The notes below the pieces were generated by a model that saw only the letters and a list, made by a program, of their open reading frames with translations, was not told the origin of the DNA and did not search any database. Below are positions 36,143 to 49,353 of a stretch of 64,000 bases of DNA, piece after piece; positions within the stretch are counted from its first letter, which is position 1; every line of letters begins with the position of its first letter. Origin of the DNA: Rostratula benghalensis (taxonomy: Eukaryota; Chordata; Aves; Charadriiformes; Rostratulidae); NCBI GenBank assembly GCA_013399305.1, contig VXAI01000337.1, positions 529,110 to 593,109 of the forward strand, read 5' to 3'. The translations under genes were made by a program, and so were the position numbers.

Positions 36143-38429
36143 CAGGGCAGGTCCCTGGATACCTCAGAGAGGTTTTGGGCAAGGGAGAGGAGTGGCCTGC
36201 CATCATGGTACACCCAGGTGGCCTCAGGGTTTGTTCATCACCTCCTCTCCGGGCTCAGTGTGCCCTGTCCCCTGCACAGCGGGATGAAGATGTCAGGAAG
36301 GGGAAAAAACAAAACCCACTTTGGTTGTGGGAAACACTAGTTAAGCAACAAGCTGAGAGAGGAGATAGTGACATCTCACATAAAAATATGCAGGTAATTC
36401 ACTCCAGGTGTTCACAGAGGCTTTGATTCATACTGCTCACAGTTTGGATATCTGCACTGCATACTCATGGTTTAAAAAAAAAAAACCAAAAAAACGTTAC
36501 AAGCCCGGCTTTGTGGGGTGTGGTAATGTGTGGGTTTTTTAATTTGCTTTATGAACGTAGATGTTTCCATATGCAAGTCAAAGTTTTGAAGAGCATTTTG
36601 AAAGACAGAAACTAGTGTGGTGAAAATTTCAGGGGTATGAATTTTGACTTTGGGAGATGTAATTTAAAAAATATTGTTAAACTATTGCGTGTTTCAAAGA
36701 AGTTCTGTATTAAAAAAAAAAAAGAGGTGAGTTGTCTGTGAACAGGCATAAAATCAGGAGTTTGTAAAAGTACAGTTTTGTCTAAATTGTCTGTTTTCTA
36801 AAAGAAATGTTATTATGTTGGAACAGCATTCAAAATCCCACGGCTTGGGTAATAAACTTACCATATGATCTTGAAGCTGCTGTACCTGAGGCTGTTCCTT
36901 ATAGGGTTTTTTAGCTAATTTGTACCTGGTTTATGCTGACCTCACTGGAATTATTCCTGAATGTTACTGGTTTGCAATCGTATCTATTTGCTAAAAAATT
37001 AAATAAACTCCAAACTGGGAAACAACTGAAAATACTCGCTAAACTTAGCATATGGTTACACTCTTCTAGAGAAGAAGAGATATTTTTGGAGACACTCTGA
37101 CTGTGTGTCTCAGCTTAGTGTAATGGAGATGCAAATAAACCAGATGAACAATGTTGAGCCAAACCTCTTTTGTGAGAAACCTTTACTCTCTGTTGGTCAT
37201 TAAGGCACTTACCTGCGTAGTGAAAGCATTTGCTGTTGAGAAGAAGATTTGCAGCAGCTTTCTGTCTCATCTTGGATGCCTGTGAGTCTTAGGGCACATC
37301 ATAATAATGTGCTTAATCATCATAATAATGCTTTTTATAACTACTGAATCAAACATGTTAAAGTGGGGGGAAATGTATTTAGACTGACTTACAAGAAGTG
37401 TTGCTATTGTAATTCTCTTAGAGTAGTACTTCAAAAAGAATAAGTTTAAATGAAAAAAACAATATTTAGTTCTGGTCCTTCTTGTGTATGGGTTACAAGA
37501 AGCTCTGTCTTTTTGCAGCATAATTTAGGTGGCATATGAGCTGTGTATATTCTCTGCAACGTCTCCAAAGGGTTTTGGTGTAGTTGTGGGATGGAGACTC
37601 CTGACAGAGAAGCTCACCTGGTGGTGCCTGTGGCTGAGCATCTCCCGAGCCCTCTCTGGTGTCTGGGCTGCAGATGTTCTCTGATGGGGTCAGGCTGGTT
37701 ACTTGGATGGTGTGTGGATTCCCCAGGCATGTTCAGCTTTCCAGGGGAAACACACACCTTGCTGCCTATCTGATCTTTCTGGAGGACAGAGGTCTGTGCC
37801 AAGCATGTTTGATTTATGTAGTGTTGTTTGTAGGTTCCTTTGATGTCCCAGCAGTCTCACTTCACTTAGCTGTGACTTTTTGACAGTTGAACCGTGACAG
37901 ATGAGCACTGGTGAATCTTGCTGTCGTGGTTTAAAAGGTTGCTGCCCAGAGCTGTCCCTTGGCTTCTCCAAGGCAGGTTCCTGCCCCTGCAGCAGGCTTA
38001 GCAGGAGGGCAGGGGGGCTTTAGATGCTGGATGTGAAGTCCAGCGTCTGAGCTGAAATTCCCTTAGTCCTGGCTCTGTGTGGAAGTGTTGTGTGATGAAC
38101 ACATGACACTGGAAACAGACTGGTGTCACCCAATGACTCTGTTGCAGGGACAGCAATAGTCAGCAAGGGGTGGGAAAGTCCTATTCACTGCAGCTCCTTG
38201 CAAAGATGTAGAGCAGAATGCTTTGGCAGGAAATCCTTGTCCATACTTTTAATCAAGCCAGGTGATTTTTGAGGTGTGTTGTGGAGGGAGATGGGATTGG
38301 CTCTGTCTTATCTTCATTAGGTCCTTCTGCTGTTGTTCAGGGGTTACACAGTAAGAAAGACACGTTGTCACAGGTTTCCTGGTGCATAGGCTAGTTTTGG
38401 TGTCATTCTGGAGGTGTGCTCCCTTATTA

Positions 38430-39720
38430 GCTCATTTCTGGAAGAGTGAAGGAGGCCCTGGGAGTACTGTGTAGCTTTGATGGGAACCACTGGAAAGGAG
38501 ACCCATCCCAGGGGGCTTCTTGGGGGCTCCTGGAGATAGAGGCTGGAGGGGCCACACTGTTAAATCAGTCAGTACAGAGTAGCTGCCGTCAGTACAGAGG
38601 GGGATATTAAGAACCCATGTGAAAGCTTGCAAGGAGTTGTCTGGAATGGAAATGCCCTGCAAAGTGGCCAGTGTGGCATCTGCAGTAGTATCAGTAGTTA
38701 AATACCTGTAGTTCACATTCTGTTAATGGATTAGGCTTGGGCATCCTCCTCCTGAATGTGTTGGTCCCCCATACGCCAGATTGACCTATCTAACAGACCT
38801 CAGACTCTTACTCACAGGGAAGTGGCTGTTAGATGAGTTTGGGTGTTTCCTTTGCAGTGGGTCCCTGGCAGTCTGTGTTGGCTTCCCCGTGTTGCACTGG
38901 CCTGGTCAACATGGACACATTCACCAACTCCTGTCAATAACAGAGAAAGTCACTTCTGAACATTTTTCTTCGTGTCAGCCATGACGTCCTGTAGAGAGGA
39001 GCATGTCTCTTACCACCATCCTCTCCCACCTCTGGTAGACCTCTAGCATTGTCAAACATCTGACCTGCATGAGGCAAGGTGACTCTTCCCCTCCTTGGTG
39101 TGGGTGTCACTGCCAAAGCCAGGCCTGGGAGTGTGAGAGTCTTTTTGCCCTTGGGCTGGCTCTGACCTGATGAGTATCAAAGCATCGGTGGGGTGGGGAC
39201 CCTGATGAGTCTTTGGCATTCATCTTGTGCTGGAAGGTGAATTCATTTGGACTCCTCTGCCTTCCAGTGGGTGTTGGTAAGCAGAGAGCCTTGGCAGCCC
39301 TCCTGGAGTGCCTGGGGGGTGGCAAGCCCCTGCTGGGGTAAGGCTGGGGTTTGACTCACCAGGGGGACACTGAAAGGATCTTCTGTCTGTGGCAGTGCAC
39401 GGTCATGGGGAGGCACCAGGTTCAGTCTTGTTCTTGTAGAAATGCACTCTAAAGGTCTTCTGCTTCTGAACATGGAGCTGTGTCTGTGCCCCAGACCTCC
39501 TGACCCTGTGTGTCTCCAGAGGGCTTGTCTGCAAGGGGGCAGAAGGCTCTGCTTGTTACCTGATGTTTGGGGGTACCAGTCCAAGCCTGGTGCCCCTGGG
39601 TCAGGTTGAGGAGGCTGGCAGAGGTGGAGGTGCAGGCTGGCACGTTGGGAGGCACTCTTGGTGTAGGAGGCAGGCACAGAACCCCTCTCTCCTTCTCTTT
39701 CTTCCTGCAGCCAACAATTT
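38430..39720 (-). other. Unresolved coding-like patch in the MBNL3 intron
   Basis: Several separate minus-strand open frames lie in a row: 39243-39677 (144 codons), 38934-39116 (60 codons) and 38432-38716 (94 codons). They are in different frames and together cover most of 1.3 kb. I recognise no domain, and none has a plausible splice structure. The texture resembles the patch at 7386-8480. An eroded retroelement or old retrocopy is possible, and chance is equally possible. No LTR or poly-A tail is evident. Confidence 0.15.
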
Positions 39721-42700
39721 ATTACAGCTTTTCCTCGAGCCTCAGACTTGTGTGCGTTTTCCCATGGACGTGCTGGAAAGCAGGGCAGTGGCTACAGATT
39801 TGTCCTGAGATGGCACTTTGGAGGCCAGGCTCTTTGCAGAGACAGGCCAAGCAAATCCAGCAGAGGCAATTTTCCTGCCAGCCTCTCTTCTCCTCGGGGC
39901 TCTGCTCCTGCCTACGGCTCACACGGCCCCGGTCGTCTCCCCGCGGCGTGACCCAAACCACTGTCCCCCAAGGGTAAAGCCAGCAGCTTTTTTTACCTTA
40001 TTAAAATCAGCCAAGAGTAACCTTGGTGTTCTGGTTGGGAAGATGATGGTAAAGTGCTGACTGCTGCTCGCACTTGCCTAAAAAAGCAGAAGAGAAATTC
40101 TTTTGGAATGTGCCTCTAAACCCTTCGGAGCTGCTGTGTGTTCTTCAGCAGATACAGTTTGAAACCTTTTATGGGCATATTGCAGTGTTGCACAGGCCAT
40201 GGCATGCCATCTCCTGCTCCTGAGGCTTACTTTCCATTTTTTAAGGGCAAACCCCTCCAGATGGAGGTTCCAGCGCTGCAAAGTAATTAAGCTTGATTTT
40301 GAAGCACTGCAGGATTCCGGGTGGGCAGCGAAGAGCCCTTTGCCCTGAAGTGAGCTGTTGGTCAGGTTTTGGGAGAGGGAATGGCCCTCGGTCGTTCTCC
40401 AAAGAGAGAGGACGCCCTGTGGTCATCTCCTCTGCCATGCTTGGCCTTCCAATTTGGGGGGGGGAGGAGGGTGTTTCTTTGTGCTTGCTCAGCACCTGCA
40501 CCCTGGAGCTTGCAGCCTGCATGGATCCATGAACACCAGGTCTGTGCCTGTGACCCGGGGTGGGTGCAGGGGGGTGCTCTGCCAGCCCCTGGGGCTTTCC
40601 CCTGCGCCGAAGGAGGGAAATGGGGTGCTGAAGCCCAGCGAGCAAGCTGCAGCACCTCCTCCTGCCCTTATTTTATTCTTGCATGGCTGTAAGTCACGTT
40701 GGCCAGGACAAGGTTGTGTGTGGGTACAGCAAGCTCTGGCACCTCAGTGGGTGCTGTGCTGCAAGCCGTGGCCGTGCCAGATCCATGCAGGGCAGGAGCT
40801 TCAAGCTTTCCATCTTCCAGCCCTGGTCTGCAACAGTAGCTAACGCTGGGATCCAAACAGACACCCCAAACCTGCACCTCCCTGCCCCTGGGGGAAGAGT
40901 TTGGAGCAGAGTGGATCCTTGTAAACGTGGGGTCATGCTTGGCTATGGTGTCCTGTCTTGCTGCTGCGTCAGTGGAGCTACCTTGCTGCTTCTCTTGCTG
41001 CTGATGGCATTAGCCCAGCAAAGCTGGCTGCGGGAGAGACGTTGGGAGATGCCTTTGAGGAGAATGTCTCTGAACAAGCATGTGGAGCTGATGGAGCGTA
41101 GCAGCAGTTTGATCTAATCCCTTTGCTGACAATAGCCTGCTGCCACTTGGTTCGCCAATCTGAAGGAGGGTGCAGTAACATGCATTTAAGTAATCGAGCT
41201 GTTTGAAAGCTTTTAAAGCAAATATAAACAAGATGTGCCAGGCTTTCTGGAGAGCCCATCATCTGACATCTCCCACAGAGCATTTAAATAAGTGGTTAGG
41301 TTTCCAAGTGAGGACCTGAGCTCTTTGAAAATCTGCCCCTGTGAATATTGCTGTGCTGGTATTAAAATAAGTGCTTTGAGGCATTTGAGTGAATGTTGCC
41401 CCATACAGGCACAGTTGTACTTATGGCTTATTAGTGCTGTTGTATTATTCATAAAACAGCAGAGAACCAGGCACTGACCCACTCCTTTGCCCCACGTAGC
41501 CTCTCGTGCCATGTCTGATGTTGGCCTTTTGATTAGTGGACAGGCCAAGGATTGGGAAAGCTGGCTTTCAAAGCCTTCTGATGATGCAGGCTGCTCTAAA
41601 GTCTTGCAAAGTCTGCCTAATTGCACTTTCTGACCTCGCAGGAGCAGCGTGACGAAAATGTCTTTGAAGACTGAGTGGAGCTGAGGTACTGTAGTAACAA
41701 GGCTCTGGGTGTTTTAGACAGATGTCCTGACCGAGGAACCGTTTCAAACCCAGGCTTTTTTCTAAATGAATAGCTGTCAAACATGTTTAGCTCTTCCATA
41801 AGTTTACCTGTCTAATGTTACAGAAGCCACCTCTCCTCTAATGGCAGTGAAAGTGTATTAGCTTAACTATAGCTTAATGTGTTAGGATAATAAAATCTTT
41901 CTGCTGTGCATGTGGTATTAAAAAGTACATGACACACAAGTAACGCTGTTCTCGGCAGCCTTGGCGTTTTACTTCCCACTCTCTGAACATCTGGTTAATG
42001 TCTGGCCTTGGGTTTGGCTTTCAGTGGTGTGTCCCCCACTGTCAGAGGAGAGTTGGAGTGATGGATTTGTAACCTCTGTCTCTGCTTTATGAGCTCCTCT
42101 GTCTGAAGCCAGCCCCTGGGCATGGCTCCGTGCTGCTCTCTGCCTGCCTGAGCTCCGCACCGGGGGCTGGAAGTGCCCTTCTGCAGCACTTACCTTGGAG
42201 CCGCGGGGAAGGTGTGCATCCCTGAGGGGGTACAGTTGGATCTGGTGGGACGTGAGCACACAGAAACCAAGCAATTCCCTCGCTCTGTAGTGAAATGTCA
42301 TGGCAGATGGCCCACTTACATTGCGGGGTATTATTAGAACCACGATCGGTGCTAATAAGGTCATCGGCAGAGGGGGAGGAGGTTGGTGTCTGACCTTGTT
42401 TGAAAGGTGGCAGCCTGTGCTCTGGAGGAGTTTTCCCTCACTGTACTGTTTAAACCCAATCTGGCTGCACAGCAGAGAGAGACCCACCACCTAGACCAGC
42501 ACATTTGATGCTGGGGATGTTGCTGGCCCTCACTCCTCGCTGAGGTAGGCGTGCAGAGCACTATTAAAAAGCGGAGACAAATTCTGCTTTAATTAGCAGC
42601 CCTGATAATGGGAACTGGAAGCACTTTAGCTGGTCCAACAGGCCAGGTGTGGCATCACAAGGCATTGCCCTGTCAGATTCTGGTTAGTGGTGTGCACTGA

Positions 42701-45700
42701 GTTTTTTATCGTGCTTCTGAATATACTTTGCATTAACAGCACTTGCTTTTAGCTGGTCTCTCCTACACAGGTATCGGGGGAAAAAGCCCCAAAACAACCA
42801 CTACAGATAGGAGTGTTGGGATCAGCTGAGTTGCATTAGTGATGCCCCCATTTCTGCACAGGAGTACTCACACCAGGTTCTGATGAGGATTTAAGACCAC
42901 TAGCCCAAACTGTGCTGCTTAAACTCTGACTTGTCTCCTTACTTCTGCTTGGAGCGAGCAGCTCTGGGTGCTGGGAGAAAACAGCTCTCAAGTAGAGGGG
43001 CAGTGGGGAAAGCATGGGGTATTTGGCTGGGGCAGAGGAGATGGCCATGGGCAGCACAGACACAGAGGAGCTGGAGAAAGCCTGCCAGCGAGCTCAGCCA
43101 CCATTAGACAGTGCTTCCCTAAGTCCTTATTATCCGCAGGGGCATGGCTGGTGCAGGGAACAGTCACACGGAGATTAGGGCTTTATAGAACCCTGCCACC
43201 ACTAGGCAAAGTTTGAAAACAAAACCCCAGCATGTAATCCGTGCTGGCCGGTCCAGCATGAGGATGTTTCTCCCTCCTGAAGGATCAGAGCATGAGTAAA
43301 ATTTGCTTTCTCAACATCAAGCAGTGCTTGATCCTGCGTGCTTGGTTCCTGCTTTGGCTCTGCTCAGCGTGGCCCTTCCATGTGATGCTGCAGACACCAA
43401 GTGCTGGATGAGTTTGGCAGGAGGCAGCAAGAGCCTCGTTGGACACCTCAGCACGTGCAGTCGGGCTTGAGTAGCCTGGGAAGTTGGGAAGCCTTCAAGG
43501 AGGGCTTGGAAGGTCATTCGGATATGGCAGAGGTAATGGTGTTCAAGGTCAGCTGTAGGAAGGAAAGTGCTTTCCTCCCTCTGGGGGAATCTTGTTGCAT
43601 AAAAGGGTGGATTCCCAAGACAGAGACTTGTCTATGGAAGGAATGTCACTCTGTCCCAAATGCTGTAGGGGAAGGCATTAAAGGTTAGCCCTGGTGCTTT
43701 CTGCAGGAGTCTGCCAAATCTTGCTCCCATGCTGCAAGAGTTGTAACCTTATGCCCTGTTCCTCCTTCCTGCTCTGCTTCCTCCTCCCCTCTGGGCTTAT
43801 TTGTCCCTGAGCCCTCCTGCAGCTCCCCTGTCCTCTCCATCCCTGTTGTTAGGTGTGGTGCCTACAGGGACCAAACAAGGCAACCTGGAATGTCTGTTGC
43901 CCTCTGCCTCTCCTGTTGCTTCAGCAGTCATTTTTATTCCTCAGTGCATCTGGTGCACTTGCAGAGGAAGAAGGAAGTCCTCAGGGTCACGTCTCTGCAG
44001 GCGTTGAGTTCCTGTTGTGTCCTGGAAAGCCTCCATGGTGTGCAGCAGGGTGGGAGCTGGATCAAGGTGTGCAGGCTGACTGACCTAGGCTCTGGGAGCA
44101 GGAGAGCCATCGGGGATGGCAAAAGCAGGGCAGGGATGTCTGAAACCTTCACCAAGCTGCAGTTGGGACTGTGAGGGAAGGGGGTGGGAGTGACTCCAGG
44201 AAGAACAGAGCAAGCCCCACAGGACAAGGACCCCTGCCACCCATCACTGTCAGCTCTATCAGCATCTGCTGGGCATGGCGGGACATGGATTGTGCCCCAG
44301 CACCACAACAGCCTCTCTGCTGGCTCCATGTCACACTTCTGTCACCAGAGCCCACTCAGACCACTCCTCCACCACAGCTAGGAGAGTTGAGGCAGGGGAA
44401 AAAGTCTCTTGGGGCCTGAGAGTTAAATGGGCAGGATCACTTTTAGCTAGCCATGTGGAGATGGGAAGAGCTCCAGGAGGCAGGAGCTCGGGAAGCATCA
44501 AGGGCATGGCAGCCCCAGCAGCTCTGGCTGGGCTTCCCCTGGCCACCAGGAGGTTTTCCACCAGGTCTGCTGTATTTCGACTGAAAACTCTTCTGGCTGG
44601 GGCCGTCACTTTCTGTGTTTGGATAGTAATCAGAGCAGGACCCTGAGCTGTAGCATGGAGGAGTATATTCCCACAGCCAAAAATCCCCCTGCTGTGGCCT
44701 TGTGGGATAAAGCAGAGATTGAATTAAGAGGATTTTCATTGGTGTTGGTTTGTGTTTCTCTGCGTGGCTTTTTTTGAACTCTTCAGGTTAGCATAAAATC
44801 TTTAGAAGTCTTTACTCAGAATAGAGCTCACAGTAGCTAGGACAGAAACACCACTGAAAAAAAAAGATGTTGTTTTGATTGTGCTAATTCTCAGAGAATG
44901 ATTTTAAACATCCTTTCAGAGCTTAGCCCAGCCAGAGGAAAAGTGTTAGTACTTCGCTTCAAGTTCTTTCTTCCTTTATATCAGAGTGACTTCCCCAAAA
45001 GCCTGTGCAGGGATTTCTGCTGGGGCCCTATCAGAAATCCATCAATCTGGGTTTAAGCAAGTGGGAGCATTTTTTTTCCAGCCTGGTGTTGGCTGACGTT
45101 GTCTTGCATTCCAGACTTGCTAATGACACTGGAGCTTCCTTGCAGCTCCTCCTCTCCTGAGGCAGAGAGGCTGCAGATGTCCTCAGGAAAGGTCATTCAG
45201 GAAAAAAACCCCTCTCCTAACCAGTTTGTAGAGGTATGGGCCCTTCTTCCTTAAAAGAAAACAAATGTTTGCATTGCAGCTGACTCATCCTGGTTGTACC
45301 CAATGAGGGCAGTTGCCCTCTTAGGAAGGGTGTTATGTCTGAAGATCTCTCTTGTCAGTGGCAGAAGCAGAATACACGAGGTCAGGTATTCGTGTTGTCG
45401 AGATGGCTTTCTGGTAGAAAACCAACCTTTAAAAGCTAATCCTTGCATTCCTCCTCATCTGCAAAAGATTGAGCCATGGGATGGTCTGTACTGCACCTGT
45501 GACTGGGACAAGGATAGAACAGTAGAAGTCAAAGGCAGGAGTCTGATGAGCAGAACAGTGTTTCAGAAAGGGCAGAAAAAGCCCACAATAATTTGATTGG
45601 TTTGGTTTTTGTGACTGAAGTCTGAAAAAGCAAGCGTGCCCACATGGATATGCTTTAGTTGCTCCTACCTCCCCCAGCTTTTCTGTTGTGCTCTCAAAAG

Positions 45701-45728
45701 TGAATTCTAAATAAGTGAATCCAGCAGT

Positions 45729-45732
<4 letters not shown>

Positions 45733-45759
<27 letters not shown>
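45733..45759. repeat. Poly-A tract (27 A) with A/C-rich tail
   Basis: Twenty-seven A are followed by CCCAAAACAAAAAACC. This is a simple low-complexity tract, and no retrocopy was recognised beside it. Confidence 0.9.
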
Positions 45760-47255
45760 CCCAAAACAAAAAACCAAGCTCCAAAAGCTGAAGCAGATGA
45801 AAGCAAAGCCCTGATCAGTTGGTCTGTGGGGACAGAGGGATGGGCACGCCTGCACATCGCGACACATTCCTTCCTTAGCTGTTCCAGCACTTACACCATT
45901 GCTGCTCGGAGGAGAATTTAGGTCAGGATTTCTGGCAGGGCAAAAGTTGCATCCCTCAGGAGAAAGTGTATGCATCCATCCAATAAGGCCCTACAAACTT
46001 TTCAACGCCCTGTCCTGCAGCTCTTGTTACAGGAGAGGGAACAGATCTCATCAGTGGCTACAGGCTACCTTAAATTAACCTCTCATAATCTGGAATCATG
46101 GTTCCTACAAACTGCTAACCCCCCTTCCTGCAACTGTGTGAAGAAAACCGACTGCTCTTCCTAGCTTTTGGTGTCTTTGGGCTGTACCTCACCCTGGTGA
46201 CTCTGAATTCTGGATTTGTAGGTCAGCGTGGCATAGAGCGAGCAGCCAGCCTCCTCCAGCAAACAGCCTTCGGTCTCCCTGCTGTCAGCCAGTGTCCTGG
46301 ACAGGGTTTATTACTTGGCTGAGCTCACAGCCTGGGGGAGGGCAGGGAGTGTGATTCTGCACGGATTTTTTCACCGGACTGCATAACAGACTGGGGGAAC
46401 CAGGGGTCTTTGAGGAGTCTTGCAATTAGGAGAGGTTTTGCTCTGGCCGGGGTTCTTTTAATAAACCTACCGTAACCGAACAGGTTTTCAGGTTTCAGAA
46501 TTTGGCATCCTGCCCCTTAAGTCTGGCTGCCTGCGTTGTGCTTCTGTGGACAGCAGCTAAACACGTCCCACAGCTTGCCATTTCAGCCCAGGACTGTTAT
46601 GGCAAAATTTCCCCCCTTGCCCCCAGAGATGGCAGTTGCAAACCCGTCGTGTTTACCCCCGTGGAAAGAGCCCTGCCGTGCTGCCCCGTGGGCTCAGCTC
46701 CTGACAAACATTTACACTGCCTTAACCTCCCTTTCACTTGAGGTGGTAGCAAAGATGGGTCACATATCTGCTTTAAAGCAGCACTTCTGAAGGTGTTTTC
46801 TTAAAAGAAAAAATCCCCTCTGTGACTTAAATGTGCATACATTACTGACTCTAATAACACTAAAATAGATCAGTCTGCAAACGCTAACTGAGGTGGAATT
46901 TTTGCCTAAGGCAAGGCAGGCTTTCTCTTTCTTTGTGCTTTTTTTTTTCTTCCTTTGTTTTTCTTCAAGCCTTGCTGCTTTCTAAATGAAGGAGGGCTGT
47001 GATTCAATGTCACTTGGCCTGGATGTGCCCTCTCTGGAAGCCAGGGCCTGTGTGAGATGCGTGGTCCTTGCCTGCTGTGCTTAGCAGGTTGCGAGAGCTC
47101 TCTTGGAGGTGCTTTTTGTATCTGCACCTTTAATCCTTTGACCAGCAACAAGTTCATTTAGACCACGGGTGTGAAATCTGAGGCCTGGCATGGACCAGAA
47201 AGATTTGGGGTTTTTGCTTGGAGATGAGTGAGGGCAGGCGGAGGTGGTGACACAC

Positions 47256-47485
47256 AGTCACAGAATGGTTTGGGTTGGAAAGGACCTTTTAAAGGACACC
47301 TAGTCCAACTCCCTGCCATCAGCAGGGACATCTTCAACAAGATCAGGTTGCTTGGAGCCCCGTCCAGCCTGACATTGAATGTTTCCAGGGATCAGGCATC
47401 AACCACCACGCTGGGCAACCCGGGCTAACCATCCTCATTGTGAACAATTTCTCCCTTACTATCTAGTCTAGATCTTCCTTCAGCC
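47256..47485 (-). repeat. CR1 LINE 3' fragment, antisense, diverged
   Basis: On the + strand it starts AGTCACAGAATGGTTTGGGT, then reads GGACC, CAACTCCCTGCCATCAGCAG, CAGGTTGCTTGGAGCC and TCCAGGGATCAGGCATC, ending near TCTAGATCTTCCTTCAG. The order of blocks is that of an antisense CR1 3' region, with more substitutions than the copies at 50917 and 57072, so it is probably an older insertion. Confidence 0.9.
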
Positions 47486-48331
47486 CTTCTCCTGGTAGTC
47501 TGGTAGCTTCTCCACTAAGATGGGGGAAAAGGGAGGTGAGGTGCTGGCTGAAACAGGAGCACGAGTGATGAACCTGTCTGCAGCCAGAGAGGCACCACTG
47601 TGGGAGGAGGTGACTGGAAAGGTGGGCAGCAGGGAAGGAATGGGAGGGCAGCGGTGAAGGGAGCCAAGCAATGGGATGGAGAAAAGTAGAAGTAGGAGAT
47701 GAGCTGGGGACATTAGTAGGCTGGGCATTAGGGTGAGGGACAGGGGGAGCTGGCTTTGCTCTCTGCTGTTGGGCAGATCTCAGTTAAGAGCAGAAAGGTC
47801 TCCTGTGCCTTAGGGCATCAGACCCTGAGCCCTGCCAGACATCTGGGAGCAAATCTTGCAGAGACAACTAAGGGCATCATCCTTCTGCCTGCTCCCCTGC
47901 AGTCACCTCCTCTGGTGGCTCAATCTAATGCTGATGGGGCTGTCCTGTCCTCTTCTGGCAGATCTTGGTGTTTCCAGCTGAAGGGTGGACAGCCCAGGGT
48001 GGCAGTGCCATGGTGTGCCCCAGCAGGATGCTCAGCAGAGCCCAGCCAGCATCCTTCTTTGTACATGGTGCTGCTGCATCACACCCTGACAGCCCCCTGG
48101 TAGTTGAGGCTGAAGCACATCCTGCAGAGTTATTTTTTTCAGATGAAAGATTCTCCCTGGGAATTGTCAGGTCAGCCCAGATGGAATTAATATTTTTTTT
48201 TTTCCCTTAATTTTTTTTTAAAACCAGGAATCTGTTTGTGCCCATTAAGCTGTTGCTTTCTGAGCAAAGCAACAGCACAAACAAAAATTGGGCTAATCCT
48301 CAGCTGGTAAATAGTTATATTCTGCCAAGTT

Positions 48332-48415
48332 CTAAAAAAACCCAAAAAAACCCCAACAACCAAAGCAAAACAAAACAAAACAAAGACCCAAAAAAACCCC
48401 CCCGAACCCTAACAG
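48332..48415. repeat. A/C-rich low-complexity tract with (AAAAC)n
   Basis: Runs of A7 alternate with C3-C7, with a short CAAAACAAAACAAAAC block in the middle and a single telomere-like CCCTAAC at the right end. One such unit is not evidence of an interstitial telomere. Confidence 0.8.
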
Positions 48416-49339
48416 TCCAAACTCAGCCACCCGCAAATCTTTTTCTTTGCAGCTTCATTTGCTTTCCAAAACACAGCAGAAATGATGTTTTCTGAGCATG
48501 GCTTTGCCCTCCACAAGACAGGGGGGAGGGTTTGGGTCAGACACTCTGTTACCAATCTCTGTGCTTCCCTGTTTGCCTCCTCCCTTGTGTAAACTCAAGG
48601 AGCAAGGCTGACGGAGGCGGCCACGCATCCGATGTTTGTATTCATGAACGCCAGTGCTTTAGCGTTTATTCTCCTGGGCTTTAATGTACTTTGCTTGGGT
48701 TTTTTTTTTTTGTTTTTTTTTTTTCTCTAGGAGCAGTTTGCCTGCTGCAGTTGTAATATTCAAGACGCTGCAGGTAGAGGAAGGTCAGAAGCATCAACTT
48801 GCCACACGACCTTGGCAGATTCAATCAGTCGGGGAAAGTTGTAGAATTGGATTACGGGATTTGCAATGGAAAAGTGGTTTAAGGGACAAGAGAAACTACA
48901 CTTAGTATTTGCAAAAGTCAGCCTGGTCCAACAGCAAGGGACAGAACTGAGGGAGAAGAGGGGTGGAAGGCATATTAGAAGTTTTATTTTGTGGTTTGGG
49001 GTTTTTTTGGGGTGTTTTGTTAATACAGTACTTGTGCAATATTGTTTCAGAGTCTGACATGGGTTTTTTTGTAATTTACTGCAGAAGAAAAATCAATGAC
49101 ATGCTAGTGTTTCTATCTTCCAGGTGGAATTGATTTCGTTACTTACAAACAGCCCCACACTGAAACACTCACCCTCGGGAGTATTAATTTTGGCAGGATG
49201 TCACCTGCTTCTCCTCCTACTCTAAATACATGCAGTGATCCCAGGGCTAAACGTGCTTCCAAAGGTGCTCTCTTTACCAGGCACTGAATGCCTTCCTTCA
49301 TAATTGCTATTGATTACTTTCTTGAGCAGGTCTGTGGCC

Positions 49340-49353
49340 GGGGGGGGGGGGGG
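49340..49353. repeat. Poly-G tract (14 G)
   Basis: A run of fourteen G between GGCC and CGGTAAAAG. Simple homopolymer, with local quadruplex potential only within itself. Confidence 0.85.

Noticed and set aside
37915..37940. TGTCGTGGTTTAA stretch resembling the start of some avian LTRs
   Set aside because: The similarity covers only about 13 bases from memory. No matching second LTR, primer-binding site or target-site duplication was seen.
48361..48412. Possible interstitial telomere repeat
   Set aside because: Only one CCCTAAC unit is present at the end of an A/C-rich low-complexity tract.
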